Below are positions 42,929 through 51,720 of a stretch of 64,000 bases of DNA, in pieces; the first letter of the stretch is position 1, and each line of letters begins with the position of its first letter. Under the pieces are notes generated by a model that saw only the letters and a program-made list of their open reading frames with translations, searched no databases and was not told the DNA's origin. Location: the NCBI GenBank assembly GCA_015064185.1, contig SVSS01000002.1:1-64000 (forward strand), given 5' to 3'. The position numbers were made by a program, and so were the translations under genes. Source of the stretch: Oscillospiraceae bacterium (lineage in GTDB: Bacteria > Bacillota > Clostridia > Oscillospirales > CAG-272).

Positions 42929-45520
42929 ATGACACCCATGATGGAGCAATATTTTGAAATCAAAAATCAATATAAGGACTATCTCGTATTTTACCGTCTG
43001 GGTGACTTTTACGAAATGTTTTTTGAGGATGCAAAGCTTGCCTCGCGTGAGCTTGAGCTGACGCTGACGGGCAGAGATTGCGGCGAGGCAGAGCGTGCAC
43101 CCATGTGCGGCGTACCCTTTCACAGTGCGGAGGGGTATATTGCAAAGCTGATAGCCAAGGGCTACAAGGTTGCTATTTGTGAGCAAATGGAGGATCTCGC
43201 AAAGGCAAAGGGGCTTGTTAAGCGCGATATCGTGCGTATCATCACACCCGGCACCCTGCTTGAGCCCGGCATGCTTACCGAGCAGAAAAACAACTATTTG
43301 TGTGCCGTGTGCCAAGGAGACCTTTCCTATGGACTTGCTTTTGCCGATGTTTCCACAGCGGAGGTCTTTGTGACCGAGATCGCGGGAGCAAACAGATCGG
43401 CACGCCTGCAAAGCGAGATCGGCACCTATCAGCCAAGCGAGGTGATCATTGATAGTCCCCGCGAGGATTGTGCCGAGCTGGCGGATTTTATCACGGGCCG
43501 CGTAGGTGCAATGCTTTCGGCAGGCGAGATCGATCGCTTTGATTTCGCGGCTGCCTTGCAAAATGTAAAGGCGCAGTTTGGCAGCGCTCTGCCAAGCGGG
43601 CTTGAACAGTCGCGCCCCGCAATTTCGGCTGCGGGCGCGCTGCTTGATTATATCAGAGATATGCAACGCAGTGATATCTCTTACATCAAAACGCTGCACG
43701 TGTATACCGACGGGCAGTATATGGATATGGATATCAACACGCGCCGCAATCTTGAGCTTTGTGAAACCATGCGCTCAAAGGAGAAAAGGGGAACGCTTTT
43801 GTGGGTGCTCGACCGCACCAAAACAGCGCCCGGAGCGCGCCTGTTGCGCTCCTATATCGAGCATCCGCTTCTCTCGGTTTCCGAGATCGCTAAGCGCCAA
43901 GGCGCGGTTGCGGAGCTGTTTGGCAATTATATGCTGCGTGAGGATCTTGGCGCGCTGTTGTCCTCGGTCCTTGACCTTGAGCGACTGATTACACGCATTG
44001 TCTATGGCACGGCAAATGCTAAGGATCTGCGTGCTGTTGCCACGACCGTGGCGGTTTTGCCCGAGGTGCGCCGCCTGCTTGAAAATTGCCAAAATGCCGA
44101 GATCCGCCGTATTCGGGAGGAGCTTGATGATCTTACCGATATCCACGCACTCATAGACAGTGCCATTGATGAAAATCCGCCCTTTGTGATTCGCGAGGGG
44201 GGAATGATCCGCGAGGGGTATAGCGCTGATGTGGATTATTTGCGCTCTGTGATGAAGGACGGCAAATCGTGGATCGAGCGCGTGGCAAATGAGGAGCGCG
44301 AGAAAACAGGCATTCGCACACTTAAGATCGGCTACAATAAGGTATTTGGGTATTACATCGAGGTGTCAAAATCCTTTATCGATCAGGTGCCCGATACATA
44401 CATCAGAAAGCAGACTTTGACCAACGGTGAGCGCTACATCACCGAAGAGCTCAAGGATATGGAAGCCACCATTTTGGGCGCCACAGATAAGGTCTGCTCA
44501 CTTGAATATGAAATTTTCCAGGACGTTCGCGCCAAGGTTGCTGCCGCGGGCGAGCGTATACAGCGCGTTGCCACGCGGCTTTCCGAGCTTGACGTGTATT
44601 TGTCACTTGCCGATGTGGCGGCGCGAAACAAATATATTTGCCCTGAGGTTGACAGCGGGGATGAGATCTCTATTAAGGACGGCAGACACCCTGTGGTTGA
44701 GCAGTTTGTAAGGGACACCTATTTTGTCCCCAACGATGCCTTGCTTGATACGGGTAGTAACCGCGTGATGCTGATCACAGGTCCCAACATGGCAGGTAAA
44801 TCTACCTACATGCGTCAGGTGGCATTGATCGTTTTGATGGCGCAGATCGGCTCCTTTGTACCTGCCGCATCGGCACATATCGGCATTGTGGATAAGCTCT
44901 TTACCCGTGTCGGCGCCTCGGATGACCTTGCCTCGGGTCAATCTACCTTTATGCTGGAAATGAACGAGGTAGCGTATATCCTGAAAAATGCGACACGCAA
45001 GAGCCTGATCATTTATGATGAGGTCGGGCGCGGCACCAGCACCTTTGACGGCATGAGCATTGCGCGTGCCATTGTTGAATATACCAACAGCCAAAAGATT
45101 GGGGCTAAGACTCTGTTTGCTACGCACTATCACGAGCTCACTTCGCTTGAAGCTGAGCTTTCGGGTGTTGTAAACTATAATATTGCCGCTAAAAAGAGAG
45201 GCGATAGCATTACGTTTCTCAGAAAGATCGTGCGTGGCTCTACCGATGATAGCTACGGTATTGAGGTTGCCAAGCTTGCGGGGCTCCCGAATGAGGTCAT
45301 TCGGCGCGCCAAGGAGGTGCTTGCCACCGTTGAGGAAACGGCAAAGGCGCTTTCCAAGCCCGATACCGCACCCGCAAAGCCCGCAGACGACACGCTCATT
45401 ACTATAGAGGATCAGATCAACGAGCAGGTCATAGAGGAGCTGCGCAACACCGATATCAATACACTCTCGCCATATGAGGCAATGTCGTTCTTGTTTGACC
45501 TAAAAAAACGCTTACAGTAA
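42929..45520 (+). CDS. mutS: DNA mismatch repair protein MutS
   Basis: 863 residues. The mismatch-binding wedge GDFYEMF (about 26-32) contains the Phe-x-Glu motif; connector, lever and clamp domains follow, then the ATPase with Walker A GPNMAGKSTYMRQ, YDEVGRGTSTFDG (Walker B and signature) and ATHYHEL. The C-terminus ends with a short helical dimerisation tail. AAAAGGAG precedes the ATG. It recognises mispairs and recruits MutL, encoded 15 bases downstream. Confidence 0.97.
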   Translation: MTPMMEQYFEIKNQYKDYLVFYRLGDFYEMFFEDAKLASRELELTLTGRDCGEAERAPMCGVPFHSAEGYIAKLIAKGYKVAICEQMEDLAKAKGLVKRDIVRIITPGTLLEPGMLTEQKNNYLCAVCQGDLSYGLAFADVSTAEVFVTEIAGANRSARLQSEIGTYQPSEVIIDSPREDCAELADFITGRVGAMLSAGEIDRFDFAAALQNVKAQFGSALPSGLEQSRPAISAAGALLDYIRDMQRSDISYIKTLHVYTDGQYMDMDINTRRNLELCETMRSKEKRGTLLWVLDRTKTAPGARLLRSYIEHPLLSVSEIAKRQGAVAELFGNYMLREDLGALLSSVLDLERLITRIVYGTANAKDLRAVATTVAVLPEVRRLLENCQNAEIRRIREELDDLTDIHALIDSAIDENPPFVIREGGMIREGYSADVDYLRSVMKDGKSWIERVANEEREKTGIRTLKIGYNKVFGYYIEVSKSFIDQVPDTYIRKQTLTNGERYITEELKDMEATILGATDKVCSLEYEIFQDVRAKVAAAGERIQRVATRLSELDVYLSLADVAARNKYICPEVDSGDEISIKDGRHPVVEQFVRDTYFVPNDALLDTGSNRVMLITGPNMAGKSTYMRQVALIVLMAQIGSFVPAASAHIGIVDKLFTRVGASDDLASGQSTFMLEMNEVAYILKNATRKSLIIYDEVGRGTSTFDGMSIARAIVEYTNSQKIGAKTLFATHYHELTSLEAELSGVVNYNIAAKKRGDSITFLRKIVRGSTDDSYGIEVAKLAGLPNEVIRRAKEVLATVEETAKALSKPDTAPAKPADDTLITIEDQINEQVIEELRNTDINTLSPYEAMSFLFDLKKRLQ

Positions 45521-45535
45521 GATAGGAGGTAACCC

Positions 45536-47539
45536 ATGGGAAAAATCAACGTGCTTTCCTTTGCCGTTGCCAATCTCATCGCCGCAGGCGAGGTTGTAGA
45601 CCGCCCTGCTTCGGTTATTAAAGAATTACTTGAAAATGCCATTGACGCAGGTGCAACGCGTGTCACGGTTGAGATCCAGCGCGGTGGAATCACCTTTATG
45701 CGCGTGGCGGATAATGGGTGCGGCATGTCACCTGAGGATCTGCCCGTTGCCATTTGTCGCCACGCCACAAGCAAAATAAAGGATGCGGCGGATCTTGACG
45801 GTATTGCTACCCTTGGATTTCGCGGCGAGGCGCTTGCCGCCATTGCCTCGGTTTCTGATCTGCGCATTATCACGCGCACTGCCGATGCCGAATTTGGAAC
45901 TTGTCTTTCGGCAAAGGCGGGCGAGGTGGTGGAAATGACTGAGCAGGGCGCGCCTGTTGGCACTACCGTGATCGTAGAAAACCTGTTTGGTAACGTGCCC
46001 GCACGTCGCAAATTCCTGAAAAAGGACGTGTCGGAGGCAATTGCGGTTTCTACTTATGTTGAAAAAATCGCGCTCTCGCGCCCGGATATCGCCATTCGTC
46101 TGATCATTGACGGCAATATGAAGCTGGATACCGCAGGTGACGGCGAATTGAAATCAGCCATGTATGCCGTGTTTGGCAGAGAGTTTGTAGGAAAGATGCT
46201 TGCCGTTAAGGGCAAGGGAGAGGGCGTTTCGGTGGAGGGCTTTATCAGCCGTCCCGATCACGTGCGCCCCAAACGCAATTACGAAAACTTTTTTATCAAC
46301 GGCAGATATGTAAACTGCCGCACCGCAGCCGCGGCACTTGAGCAGGCATATGTATCCTTTTGTCCGCCCGAGCGTTTTCCTTGCTGTGTGTTAAATATTA
46401 CGATCAATCCCGCGGCAGTCGATGTGAATGTACATCCCGCCAAGCTTGAGGTCAAGTTTTCAAATGAACGGCCTGTGTTTGAGGCGGTCTATTCCGCTGT
46501 GCGTACCGCGCTTGAAAACGATGATACGCGACCCGAGATGAAGCTCAAAAATACAGCGCTGCCTTCTGCTGCCAATGCGTTTGTGCCGATCGAGGAGGGA
46601 AGAAAAGAGAGCCTTTCGGCACGTCAGATCACCATTGATCACAAACCCACAAAGCCCGCCGCACCGCCTGCCTTTTCACACATGAGCGCGGCGGAATACG
46701 CAAAGAAATATACAAGGACTGCTGATGCAGGACAGTTTGCTTCTCCGCTTCCGTATCGCCGTAGCGAAACAGATTCTACAGGCACAATGCTCAAAGAGGC
46801 AGCGGCATACGCGCGCCCGCTTTATCACGTGCCGACAAGCAAGCCTACCGTAGAGGCAATCCCTGAAAAACCTGTTGTTGAGGCGATTCACGAATCGCCC
46901 ACAATTCCCGAATCGCAGCAGACGGCAAACAACCAAGATCCTACTGTTTCCCTTACCGCCGCACCTGTTTGGCGCATCATTGGTGAGGCATTTTCGGCAT
47001 ATGTGATCGTGGAATGTGACGATAAGCTTTTGCTCATCGACAAGCATGCCGCACATGAGCGTGTGCTGTTTGAGGAATTGCGTGCGCGCATGAAGGAGCG
47101 CACCGATACTACGCAAATTTTACTTTTGCCCCTCTCACTCTCGGTTAGTGCCGAGGATGCGGCTCTCTTTGAGGCATACCGCACCGAGATCGAGGCGGTG
47201 GGCTTTGCCTTCACGCTCTCCTCGTATACCGTGGAGGTCAGCGAGATCCCCGAGGGGCTAAAGCCCGCAGAAGCGGGAGAACTGCTCTTGTCGCTCCCCG
47301 TGACACTTGCAGAGGGTACGGGAGATGCCAAGCTAGCCCGTGATATTCTCTTTGAAAGGGCGCTTTACCAAGGCGCCTGCAAGGCAGCGATCAAGGCAGG
47401 GCGCTCCTATCCGCCCGAATATGTGGAGGAGCTTGTCAAAAAATTGATGGCACTGCCCGATATTACCGTGTGCCCTCATGGGCGCCCTGTTGCAATGGTG
47501 CTTTCGCACGCACAGATCGATCGGCAGTTCAAGAGATAA
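45536..47539 (+). CDS. mutL: DNA mismatch repair protein MutL, endonuclease-type
   Basis: 667 residues. The GHKL ATPase domain is at 1-335 (IAAGEVVDRPASVIKELLEN, DNGCGM, LGFRGEALAAI). A variable Pro/Glu-rich linker (about 340-475) contains a dispersed palindromic repeat translated in frame. The C-terminal domain has DKHAAHERVLFEE, the DQHAxxExxxxE nicking motif with Lys in place of Gln, and CPHGRP. It should therefore nick DNA itself, as in organisms without MutH. AGGAGG precedes the ATG; co-transcribed with mutS. Confidence 0.95.
   Translation: MGKINVLSFAVANLIAAGEVVDRPASVIKELLENAIDAGATRVTVEIQRGGITFMRVADNGCGMSPEDLPVAICRHATSKIKDAADLDGIATLGFRGEALAAIASVSDLRIITRTADAEFGTCLSAKAGEVVEMTEQGAPVGTTVIVENLFGNVPARRKFLKKDVSEAIAVSTYVEKIALSRPDIAIRLIIDGNMKLDTAGDGELKSAMYAVFGREFVGKMLAVKGKGEGVSVEGFISRPDHVRPKRNYENFFINGRYVNCRTAAAALEQAYVSFCPPERFPCCVLNITINPAAVDVNVHPAKLEVKFSNERPVFEAVYSAVRTALENDDTRPEMKLKNTALPSAANAFVPIEEGRKESLSARQITIDHKPTKPAAPPAFSHMSAAEYAKKYTRTADAGQFASPLPYRRSETDSTGTMLKEAAAYARPLYHVPTSKPTVEAIPEKPVVEAIHESPTIPESQQTANNQDPTVSLTAAPVWRIIGEAFSAYVIVECDDKLLLIDKHAAHERVLFEELRARMKERTDTTQILLLPLSLSVSAEDAALFEAYRTEIEAVGFAFTLSSYTVEVSEIPEGLKPAEAGELLLSLPVTLAEGTGDAKLARDILFERALYQGACKAAIKAGRSYPPEYVEELVKKLMALPDITVCPHGRPVAMVLSHAQIDRQFKR
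46882..46899. repeat. Copy of the GGCGATTC-AC-GAATCGCC palindrome inside mutL
   Basis: Identical over 19 bases (with the following C) to the repeat in the ricA-mutS gap at 42,878. It is translated in frame in the MutL linker, where an insertion would be tolerated. Confidence 0.6.
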
Positions 47540-47718
47540 GCTGCGCAATACTGCGTTGCTCCTCAAAATCAACCTCGCCGAGCACCAAGCTCGCCGTCGC
47601 CCGCTTTTTGCGGTGCGCCTTGTCTTGCTTGCTTCTCTCTTGAACGCAGGTGCACTTTTTATGCTACAAATCAAAAAAATGGGTCAAGCTGTATTCTTGG
47701 CTCCGAAAGGAAAATAAC

Positions 47719-48861
47719 ATGTCAAATTACGAGGTAAAGGCGCGCGACGGGCGCGCCCGCCGCGGTGTGCTCCACACCGTACATGGGGATATCGAAACCC
47801 CCGTATTTATGAACGTTGGTACCTGTGCCGCCATTAAAGGTGGCGTGTCTACCGTTGAACTTGAGCAGATCAACTGTCGCGTGGAGTTATCTAACACCTA
47901 CCATTTGCATTTGCGCCCGGGTGATGGGCTCATTCGTGATATGGGCGGCTTGCATAAATTTATGAATTGGAAGAAGCCGATCTTGACCGATAGTGGCGGA
48001 TTTCAGGTCTTTTCGCTCTCGCCACTTCGTAAGATTACCGAGGAGGGCGTGCACTTTGCCTCTCACATCGACGGCAAGCGCATCTTTATGGGTCCTGAGG
48101 AGAGCATGCAGATTCAATCCAATCTTGCCTCGACCATTGCGATGGCGTTTGATGAGTGCATTGAAAATCCCGCACCCTACGAGTATGTAAAGCAGTCTAT
48201 TGCACGCACCTATCGCTGGTTGGTGCGCTGTAAGGCGGAAATGGAGCGCCTCAATAGCCTGCCCGATACCATCAACCGTCACCAGATGCTTTTTGGCATC
48301 AATCAGGGCGGTGTTTATGAGGATCTGCGCATCGAGCATATGAAGCAGATCGCCGAGCTTGATCTTGACGGCTATGCTATAGGAGGCCTTGCGGTGGGTG
48401 AATCCACTGAGGATATGTATCGTATCATCGATGTGGTCGAGCCCCACATGCCCGAAAACAAGCCGCGTTATCTCATGGGCGTTGGCACGCCCTGTAATAT
48501 TCTTGAAGCGGTACACCGCGGTGTCGATTTCTTTGACTGTGTGATGCCCTCGCGCAACGCACGTCACGGCACACTCTTTACCTGGCAGGGTAAAATTACC
48601 CTGATGAACGCGAAATACGCGCGTGACGACCGCCCCATTTCCGAGGGGTGCCAGTGCCCGACCTGCCGTAACTACTCGCGCTCCTACATTCGCCATTTGT
48701 TAAAGGCAAAGGAGTCGCTCGGTATGCGCCTTGCCGTTACGCACAATCTGTACTTTTACAACGACCTCACGCAAAAGATACGTGATGCACTCGATGGGGG
48801 CTATTTTGAAAGCTTTTATCAGAAGTATCACGTGGCGCTCGGAGAGCGCCACCCCGACTAA
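47719..48861 (+). CDS. tgt: Queuine/preQ1 tRNA-ribosyltransferase
   Basis: 380 residues from the ATG at 47,719 (GAAAGGAAA before it). It exchanges guanine 34 of GUN-anticodon tRNAs for preQ1 on the way to queuosine. TDSGGFQVFSL and the catalytic aspartate region (DCVMPSRNARHGTLFTW), plus the zinc site CQCPTCRNYSRSYIRHL, are present. No other queuosine gene is adjacent. About 180 bases between mutL and tgt hold no clear gene or terminator, so it may be read through from the mut operon. Confidence 0.95.
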   Translation: MSNYEVKARDGRARRGVLHTVHGDIETPVFMNVGTCAAIKGGVSTVELEQINCRVELSNTYHLHLRPGDGLIRDMGGLHKFMNWKKPILTDSGGFQVFSLSPLRKITEEGVHFASHIDGKRIFMGPEESMQIQSNLASTIAMAFDECIENPAPYEYVKQSIARTYRWLVRCKAEMERLNSLPDTINRHQMLFGINQGGVYEDLRIEHMKQIAELDLDGYAIGGLAVGESTEDMYRIIDVVEPHMPENKPRYLMGVGTPCNILEAVHRGVDFFDCVMPSRNARHGTLFTWQGKITLMNAKYARDDRPISEGCQCPTCRNYSRSYIRHLLKAKESLGMRLAVTHNLYFYNDLTQKIRDALDGGYFESFYQKYHVALGERHPD

Positions 48862-48927
48862 AGTCGCGGCATCTCGGTCATACTGAATGTGAACAAAATC
48901 CTTTAGATCTTTCAAAAGGGAGAATAT

Positions 48928-50310
48928 ATGATAGCGAAAGAATTACTTGGCGATCTCTTGTCGATCGCCGTATCCACGGGCGGTGATTTTGCCGAGGTGT
49001 TTGCCGAGCGTGAGCACGCCACCCGTATTCACTTCGTTTCGGGCAAGGTGGAAACCATACGTGACCAAGTGATAGCAGGAGTTGGTATCCGCGTGTTTTG
49101 CGGTACAAAGACCTATTATGCTTCCACCTCAAATACCACCCGCGAGGGATTGCTTGCCTGTGCCGCGGCGGTGGCAGGGGCTGTGGGAGAGGTGCAGGGA
49201 AAGCGCCATATCGATCTTACGCCCGATGCAATAGCAAAGCGTCACATTGTGAAGCGGTATCCCGATGACGTACCAACGCGTCAAAAGACAGATATCCTGC
49301 GTGAGGCATGCATGGGGGCATCCATGGTGGATGAAAGGATCTCGCAGGTTGACGGTACCTATCTTGATACCGACCGCGCCGTTTTGATTGCCAATACCGA
49401 GGGGCTTTGCCGTGAGGACCGCAAGGTGCGCACGCGCCTTGCCATTTCGGCGGTTGCAAGCGATGGCACTGAGAATCAATCGGGCTTTTATGGCCCCGGC
49501 GGTGGTGTAGGCATTGAATTTTTTGATGCTGTTTGCCCGAAAAGCGTTGGTGAGCGGGCGGCAAGGCAGGCGTTGACCAATCTTACCGCCGGCTACTCCC
49601 CTGCGGGCACGATGACGGTGGCAATTGAAAACGGATTTGGCGGTGTCATTTTCCACGAGGCTTGCGGTCACTCTCTTGAGGCGACCTCGGTTGGCATCGG
49701 CGCTTCGCAAATGGCGGGTAAATTGGGACAGCAGATCGCCAATCCAAAGGTGACTGCCATTGATGACGGTACAATCGTTGGCGGTTGGGGCTCTTACCAT
49801 ATTGATGATGAGGGAACGCCCGCCACGCGCAATGTGCTGATCGAAAACGGTGTTTTGAAAAATTATATGATCGACCGCCTTGGCTCGCGTCGCTTGGGGC
49901 TACCCATGACGGGGTGCGGCAGACGAGAGAATTATGCATATGAGCCAACCTCGCGTATGACAAATACCTTTATTGATAACGGCCCCGATAAAAACGAGGA
50001 TATCATTGCCTCGATCGAATACGGCCTGTATGCCAAGGAAATGGGCGGCGGATCTGTCAATCCCTTAACGGGCGAGTTTAATTTTGCTGTTAAGGAGGGC
50101 TATATCGTGCGAAACGGTAAGATATGCGAGCCTGTTCGCGGTGCCGCGCTGATCGGCACAGGTGCTGAGATCCTGCAAAATATCGACATGGTAGGACAAA
50201 ATCTAAAAACGGGGCAGGGCATGTGCGGCTCAAGCAGTGGCAGTGTGCCCACCGATGTGGGGCAGCCCCTCATTCGTGTGAAAAAAATCACGGTAGGAGG
50301 TCGCTCATGA
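48928..50310 (+). CDS. tldD: TldD metalloprotease subunit
   Basis: 460 residues. The zinc motif HEACGH (in IFHEACGHSLEATSVG, around 244-249) is the HExxxH site of TldD. TldD pairs with PmbA/TldE to form a protease that trims unfolded or leader peptides, including microcin and CcdA substrates in E. coli. The next gene encodes its partner and overlaps by 4 bases (ATGA), consistent with equimolar complex formation. Confidence 0.93.
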   Translation: MIAKELLGDLLSIAVSTGGDFAEVFAEREHATRIHFVSGKVETIRDQVIAGVGIRVFCGTKTYYASTSNTTREGLLACAAAVAGAVGEVQGKRHIDLTPDAIAKRHIVKRYPDDVPTRQKTDILREACMGASMVDERISQVDGTYLDTDRAVLIANTEGLCREDRKVRTRLAISAVASDGTENQSGFYGPGGGVGIEFFDAVCPKSVGERAARQALTNLTAGYSPAGTMTVAIENGFGGVIFHEACGHSLEATSVGIGASQMAGKLGQQIANPKVTAIDDGTIVGGWGSYHIDDEGTPATRNVLIENGVLKNYMIDRLGSRRLGLPMTGCGRRENYAYEPTSRMTNTFIDNGPDKNEDIIASIEYGLYAKEMGGGSVNPLTGEFNFAVKEGYIVRNGKICEPVRGAALIGTGAEILQNIDMVGQNLKTGQGMCGSSSGSVPTDVGQPLIRVKKITVGGRS

Positions 50311-51653
50311 GCTTTGAAGAAATAAAAAGGGTTTTATTTGATGCCGCAAAAAAAGCGGGGCTTGCCGATTACGATGTTTATTACCGTATGTCGACCGAGC
50401 TTTCAGCAGATGCCTTAAATCACGAGCCGAATGCTTCATCCTTTGGTACGGCAGGGGGCGTGAGCTTTCGCTGTGCGGTTGACGGCAAGATAGGCGCGGC
50501 TTCTACCGAAATGATCGAAAGGGCAGAGCTTGAAGCGCTTGTGCCGCGTGCCATGGCAAATGCGGCGCTTGTAGATGCCGATGAGGAGCCGATCTTTTAT
50601 CAGCCACAGTCTGGCGATGCTTACCGCAAGGTAACCGTTGATAAGCCCGCACTCCCTACCGCGGGCGAGCTGCGCCGCGTGGCAAACGAGCTGCAGGATC
50701 ACATCTATGCGGCGTCAGAGCTTGTTGCAGACGGTACCGAAACCGCGGCAGGCGCTACCGAGGTTACGGTTTGCCTTGCCAATGCAAAGGGGCTTTCGCT
50801 TTCGCACAGCGCGGCTATGCGCTATGCCTATGCTGAGGCGGTGATCAACGACGGCAACGAGCCCTCCTACGGTACGGCAGTAACAAGAGAGTTAGACAAG
50901 GATATTCCCGAGGTTGCCCAAAAGGCAGTGTCTGAGGCGCTTGCGCGCCTTGGAGGCACTCCCGTGAAAACGGGCAAATATAAGGTGGTGCTTTCTGCCA
51001 AGCAGGTGCGTGCACTTTTTTCCGCCTTTTCGGGCATATTCAGTGGAAAAAAAGCCATGTTAGGGCTTTCCTTGCTTAAGGGAAAGGAGAACACCGAGAT
51101 CGCATCTCCCGCACTTACCATTTATGACGATCCCTTTTACCCCGGCAACACCATGCAGATACCCTTTGATGCCGAGGGCGTGCCTACCTACAAAAAGGCG
51201 CTTGTCGAGAATGGTGTTCTTAAAACCTTGCTTTATGATCTTACCACAGCCAAAAAAACGGGCAATACCTCAACCGGTAACGCAGGGCGCGGCTCTTATG
51301 CCGATCCCGTTTCGATTCGCTCCTATTGCCACGCGATCGCCCCCGGCAGTGCTACGCTAGAGGGTCTGTTTGCCGAAATGGGCGAGGGGCTTTATATTAC
51401 CGAGCTGAAGGGCTTGCACGCAGGATGTGACGCCGTAACGGGTGATTTTTCGATCGAGAGCGCGGGCTTTGCCGTTAAAAACGGTAAGCTTGCGGATCCC
51501 GTCAAGGCGTTTACCGTGGCAGGCAACTTCTTTGAGCTACTCAAAAGCATCGAAGCCGTGGGCAGTGAGGTGGAAACAGGTATTTGCGGATTTTCCATGA
51601 CCGCGGCACCTGCCATGCTTGTAAAAGATATTTCGGTTGCCGGCGAAAGCTGA
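50307..51653 (+). CDS. pmbA: PmbA/TldE subunit of the TldD/E protease
   Basis: 448 residues from the ATG overlapping the tldD stop. Same fold as TldD but without the HExxxH motif, as expected of the non-catalytic partner. Family landmarks include GTAGGVSFRCAVDGKIGAAS, YDDPFYPGNTMQIPFDAEGV and GLHAGCDAVTGDFSIESAG. It is followed by a 67-base gap with the argS promoter. Confidence 0.9.
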   Translation: MSFEEIKRVLFDAAKKAGLADYDVYYRMSTELSADALNHEPNASSFGTAGGVSFRCAVDGKIGAASTEMIERAELEALVPRAMANAALVDADEEPIFYQPQSGDAYRKVTVDKPALPTAGELRRVANELQDHIYAASELVADGTETAAGATEVTVCLANAKGLSLSHSAAMRYAYAEAVINDGNEPSYGTAVTRELDKDIPEVAQKAVSEALARLGGTPVKTGKYKVVLSAKQVRALFSAFSGIFSGKKAMLGLSLLKGKENTEIASPALTIYDDPFYPGNTMQIPFDAEGVPTYKKALVENGVLKTLLYDLTTAKKTGNTSTGNAGRGSYADPVSIRSYCHAIAPGSATLEGLFAEMGEGLYITELKGLHAGCDAVTGDFSIESAGFAVKNGKLADPVKAFTVAGNFFELLKSIEAVGSEVETGICGFSMTAAPAMLVKDISVAGES

Positions 51654-51662
51654 GAAAAGCAC

Positions 51663-51691
51663 TTGATTTTTTTAAGAAACAGATGTAAAAT
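51663..51691 (+). promoter_or_regulatory. Promoter of argS
   Basis: TTGATT, a 17-base spacer, TAAAAT; 29 bases before argS. There is no room for a T-box leader. Confidence 0.6.
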
Positions 51692-51720
51692 AAACTGTCA
51701 ATATTATACAGAGGATTGTT

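Noticed and set aside
47478-47717. 79-residue frame bridging mutL and tgt
   Set aside because: It overlaps the mutL end, lacks a ribosome site and has no recognisable content; treated as non-coding.
51654-51720. T-box leader before argS
   Set aside because: Only 29 bases separate the -10 box from the start codon; no room for the structure.
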